Source of the DNA: Desulfosporosinus sp. UBA5188
Lineage (GTDB): Bacteria; Bacillota; Desulfitobacteriia; Desulfitobacteriales; Desulfitobacteriaceae
Assembly: GCA_002413075.1 (NCBI GenBank)
Contig: DHWG01000111.1
Location: 1-14,552, forward strand
Length of the DNA: 14,552 bases
Direction: 5' to 3'
Of this stretch, positions 13,650-14,552 are shown one piece after another (position 1 is the stretch's first letter; each line of letters starts with the position of its first letter). The notes below the pieces were generated by a model, which saw only the letters and a list, made by a program, of their open reading frames with translations, made no database searches and had not been told where the DNA came from. The position numbers were made by a program, and so were the translations under genes.

Positions 13650-13718
13650 TTAAGGGCGTTCTATCCATTTCAAAAGTTTTCTGAGAAGTCCTACGATAAG
13701 TCCTTTCTTAGGAGGCAT
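13650..13718 (-). CDS. Tiny 22-residue cationic amphipathic peptide
   Basis: ATG 13718 on the minus strand opens a 22-codon frame reading MPPKKGLIVG then LLRKLLKWIERP, preceded by AATGAGGTGATCAT (Shine-Dalgarno AGGTGAT, about 3-5 nt spacing). It ends 17 nt before the bidirectional terminator. The peptide has four Lys and two Arg against one Glu, and leucine/isoleucine spacing gives one hydrophobic helical face, as in membrane-active peptides. No leader-peptide cleavage site or modification genes are seen. Support is the ribosome binding site, the terminator and the composition; the length is too short for statistical confidence. Confidence 0.45.
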   Translation of the reverse strand: MPPKKGLIVGLLRKLLKWIERP

Positions 13719-13794
13719 ATGATCACCTCATTTCTTTAAATTTTGACGGTTATCCCATTAGGTGCCACATAACTCTAAGACAGGTACTTGATCT

Positions 13795-13938
13795 TTACCA
13801 TACTTTGTCTGGTTTACCGTTAATAGTAATAGTGTTGGTACTTGGACTAATGGTATCATTATCAATACCTTGGAAGAGGGACACTAATAATAAGACAGCA
13901 ATAATCGCCAACTCTATTTCCGTTACAGATAATAACAT
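13795..13938 (-). CDS. Small single-TM protein behind a sigma-K-like leader; likely sporulation-related
   Basis: Encodes 47 residues from ATG 13938, chosen because AAAAGGGGATCAACCAT sits just upstream exactly as in the two other genes of this leader family; a longer frame from 14007 would consume the conserved leader. Residues ~7-22 (EIELAIIAVLLLVSLF) are one transmembrane helix; a polar Ser/Thr/Asn tail follows, ending KPDKVW. The ELAIIxVLL helix resembles the one in the 9835-10050 protein. The protein is otherwise unlike the beta-rich proteins that share its leader. No named family recognised; a forespore/coat-layer location is inferred from the promoter only. Confidence 0.6.
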   Translation of the reverse strand: MLLSVTEIELAIIAVLLLVSLFQGIDNDTISPSTNTITINGKPDKVW

Positions 13939-13963
13939 ATGGTTGATCCCCTTTTGTTCATCT

Positions 13964-13977
13964 ACCACGAATGTGGC
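13964..13977 (-). promoter_or_regulatory. Leader hairpin, copy 2 of 3
   Basis: On the minus strand GCCAC-ATTC-GTGGT: the same 5-bp stem as copy 1 with the outer pair changed to a G-U wobble and a different loop. Confidence 0.55.
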
Positions 13978-14025
13978 GATATAAGATGTAGAAATTTGGG
14001 AGATCACGAATGATTATCTATATTG

Positions 14026-14053
14026 TAGGTTATGTACAAGTTCAATAAATTGT
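14026..14053 (-). promoter_or_regulatory. Sigma-K-like promoter, copy 2 of 3
   Basis: Read on the minus strand: AACA (-35), 16 nt, CATAACCTA (-10), then a leader of about 80 nt to the ATG at 13938. Confidence 0.65.
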
Positions 14054-14073
14054 TACAAGCTTTGAGGGAATTA

Positions 14074-14104
14074 ACAATGGGTAGGAAATAATCCTACCCG
14101 TTGT
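14074..14104 (-). terminator. Stem-loop terminator after the 81-residue gene
   Basis: ACAATGGGTAGGA (14074-14086) pairs with TCCTACCCGTTGT (14092-14104) with one G-T wobble and a 5-nt loop. On the minus strand it follows the gene stop at 14132 and lies just upstream of the next gene's promoter; the T-tail is short. Confidence 0.65.
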
Positions 14105-14131
14105 GCAATTAAAGTCAGTCTTTAACTGCAA

Positions 14132-14377
14132 TCATTTTTGATCTTTGTCGTCTTTTTCTTCTTTAGGACCATCGAGGGCGACAAAATTAACTTTATAGAT
14201 CGGGATCCGGACTGCGGGACGGATTCCGTCAACTGGTTTTCCAGGATTAGCAAACAGTTGAGCGTTGCGCAATATTGCGACCCCATTTTGTATTCCTGCA
14301 AAATGGCCAATCCAGAAGCTTGCATCAACACCGACCACCAAACGTGTACCCAGTGGATAAGGACAGAATAACATCAT
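14132..14377 (-). CDS. Small beta-rich protein, paralogue of 10222-10455; likely spore-associated
   Basis: Encodes 81 residues from ATG 14377 (MMLFCPYPLG...). An ATG three codons upstream abuts the AAAGGGGG ribosome binding site and is unlikely to be used. The core from PYPLGTRLVVG to VRIPIYKVNFVA is about two thirds identical to the 77-residue protein at 10222-10455; a charged tail (GPKEEKDDKDQK) is extra here. The glycine-rich alternating strand pattern suggests a small beta-barrel. The upstream leader contains the third copy of the sigma-K-like promoter and hairpin. The two copies probably arose by duplication with the regulatory region included. Confidence 0.7.
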   Translation of the reverse strand: MMLFCPYPLGTRLVVGVDASFWIGHFAGIQNGVAILRNAQLFANPGKPVDGIRPAVRIPIYKVNFVALDGPKEEKDDKDQK

Positions 14378-14400
14378 ATGATTCATCCCCCTTTATTCAT

Positions 14401-14417
14401 CTGCCATGATTAGGCAG
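14401..14417 (-). promoter_or_regulatory. Leader hairpin, copy 3 of 3
   Basis: CTGCC-(7 nt)-GGCAG on the minus strand. It occupies the same place as the hairpins of the other copies but with different base pairs, so pairing is kept while sequence changes. Confidence 0.55.
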
Positions 14418-14462
14418 TATAAGATATAGAAATTTGGGAATCATCGATGATTATTCATAATG

Positions 14463-14490
14463 TAGGTTATGTACAAGTCCTTGAAAGTGT
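14463..14490 (-). promoter_or_regulatory. Sigma-K-like promoter, copy 3 of 3
   Basis: Read on the minus strand: AACA-type -35 (AC at 14489-14490), 16-nt spacer, CATAACCTA -10 (14463-14471), then an ~85-nt leader to the ATG at 14377. Confidence 0.65.
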
Positions 14491-14530
14491 TACAACAGGC
14501 TAAAGGGCACATAAGAATATAAAGAGTTCA

Positions 14531-14552
14531 GGGGCTGTCTTAAGACAGCCCC
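14531..14552. terminator. Perfect GC-rich inverted repeat at the window edge, probable terminator stem
   Basis: GGGGCTGTCTT and AAGACAGCCCC are perfect complements with no spacer. No T-run follows on the minus strand; one on the plus strand would lie outside the window, so direction cannot be decided. Confidence 0.5.

Overview
The window looks like chromosomal DNA of an anaerobic, spore-forming, respiring Firmicute of the Desulfosporosinus/Desulfitobacterium kind. This is inferred from the AT-rich low-GC style, strong AGGAGG-type ribosome binding sites, b6-type Rieske/cytochrome b genes beside a multihaem cytochrome c, sulfur-redox genes, and small genes behind sigma-K-like sporulation promoters. 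No rRNA, tRNA, transposase, phage gene or CRISPR array was seen.

Region 1 (28-3850, + strand) is a tightly packed respiratory operon: an NrfD/PsrC-type quinone-interacting membrane protein, a Rieske iron-sulfur protein, cytochrome b6, a short divergent subunit IV and a membrane-anchored multihaem cytochrome c. It reads as a menaquinol-oxidising Rieske/cytochrome b complex with an added NrfD module and its own multihaem electron acceptor. Its subunit IV lacks the Qo-site PEWY motif.

Region 2 (3881-6707, +) starts with a near-consensus sigma-A promoter whose start site is covered by a perfect 17-bp palindrome resembling CsoR/CstR-family operators. It is followed by a 2x[4Fe-4S] ferredoxin-like protein, a DUF302 protein, a terminator, and a CoA-disulfide reductase/rhodanese fusion with its own strong terminator. 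The theme is probably persulfide/polysulfide or thiol redox handling.

Region 3 (6711-9398, +) holds a D-aminoacylase-family amidohydrolase and a thioredoxin-reductase-like flavoprotein. The flavoprotein keeps its CATC redox centre but has lost the usual NADPH-binding motif. A bidirectional terminator closes the region.

Region 4 (9455-14552) is an island of very small minus-strand genes, likely sporulation or spore-surface proteins, interrupted by two plus-strand genes: an ArsB-like transporter with a His-rich loop and an ATP-grasp ligase. Three of the small genes share a near-identical ~105-nt upstream module: a sigma-K-like promoter (mACm-16-CATAnnnTA), a small hairpin with compensatory changes, and the ribosome binding site. 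Two of these genes encode clear paralogues; the third encodes an unrelated single-TM peptide. A tiny 22-residue cationic amphipathic peptide gene lies between them. This shared leader module and the hybrid respiratory operon are the most interesting parts of the window.
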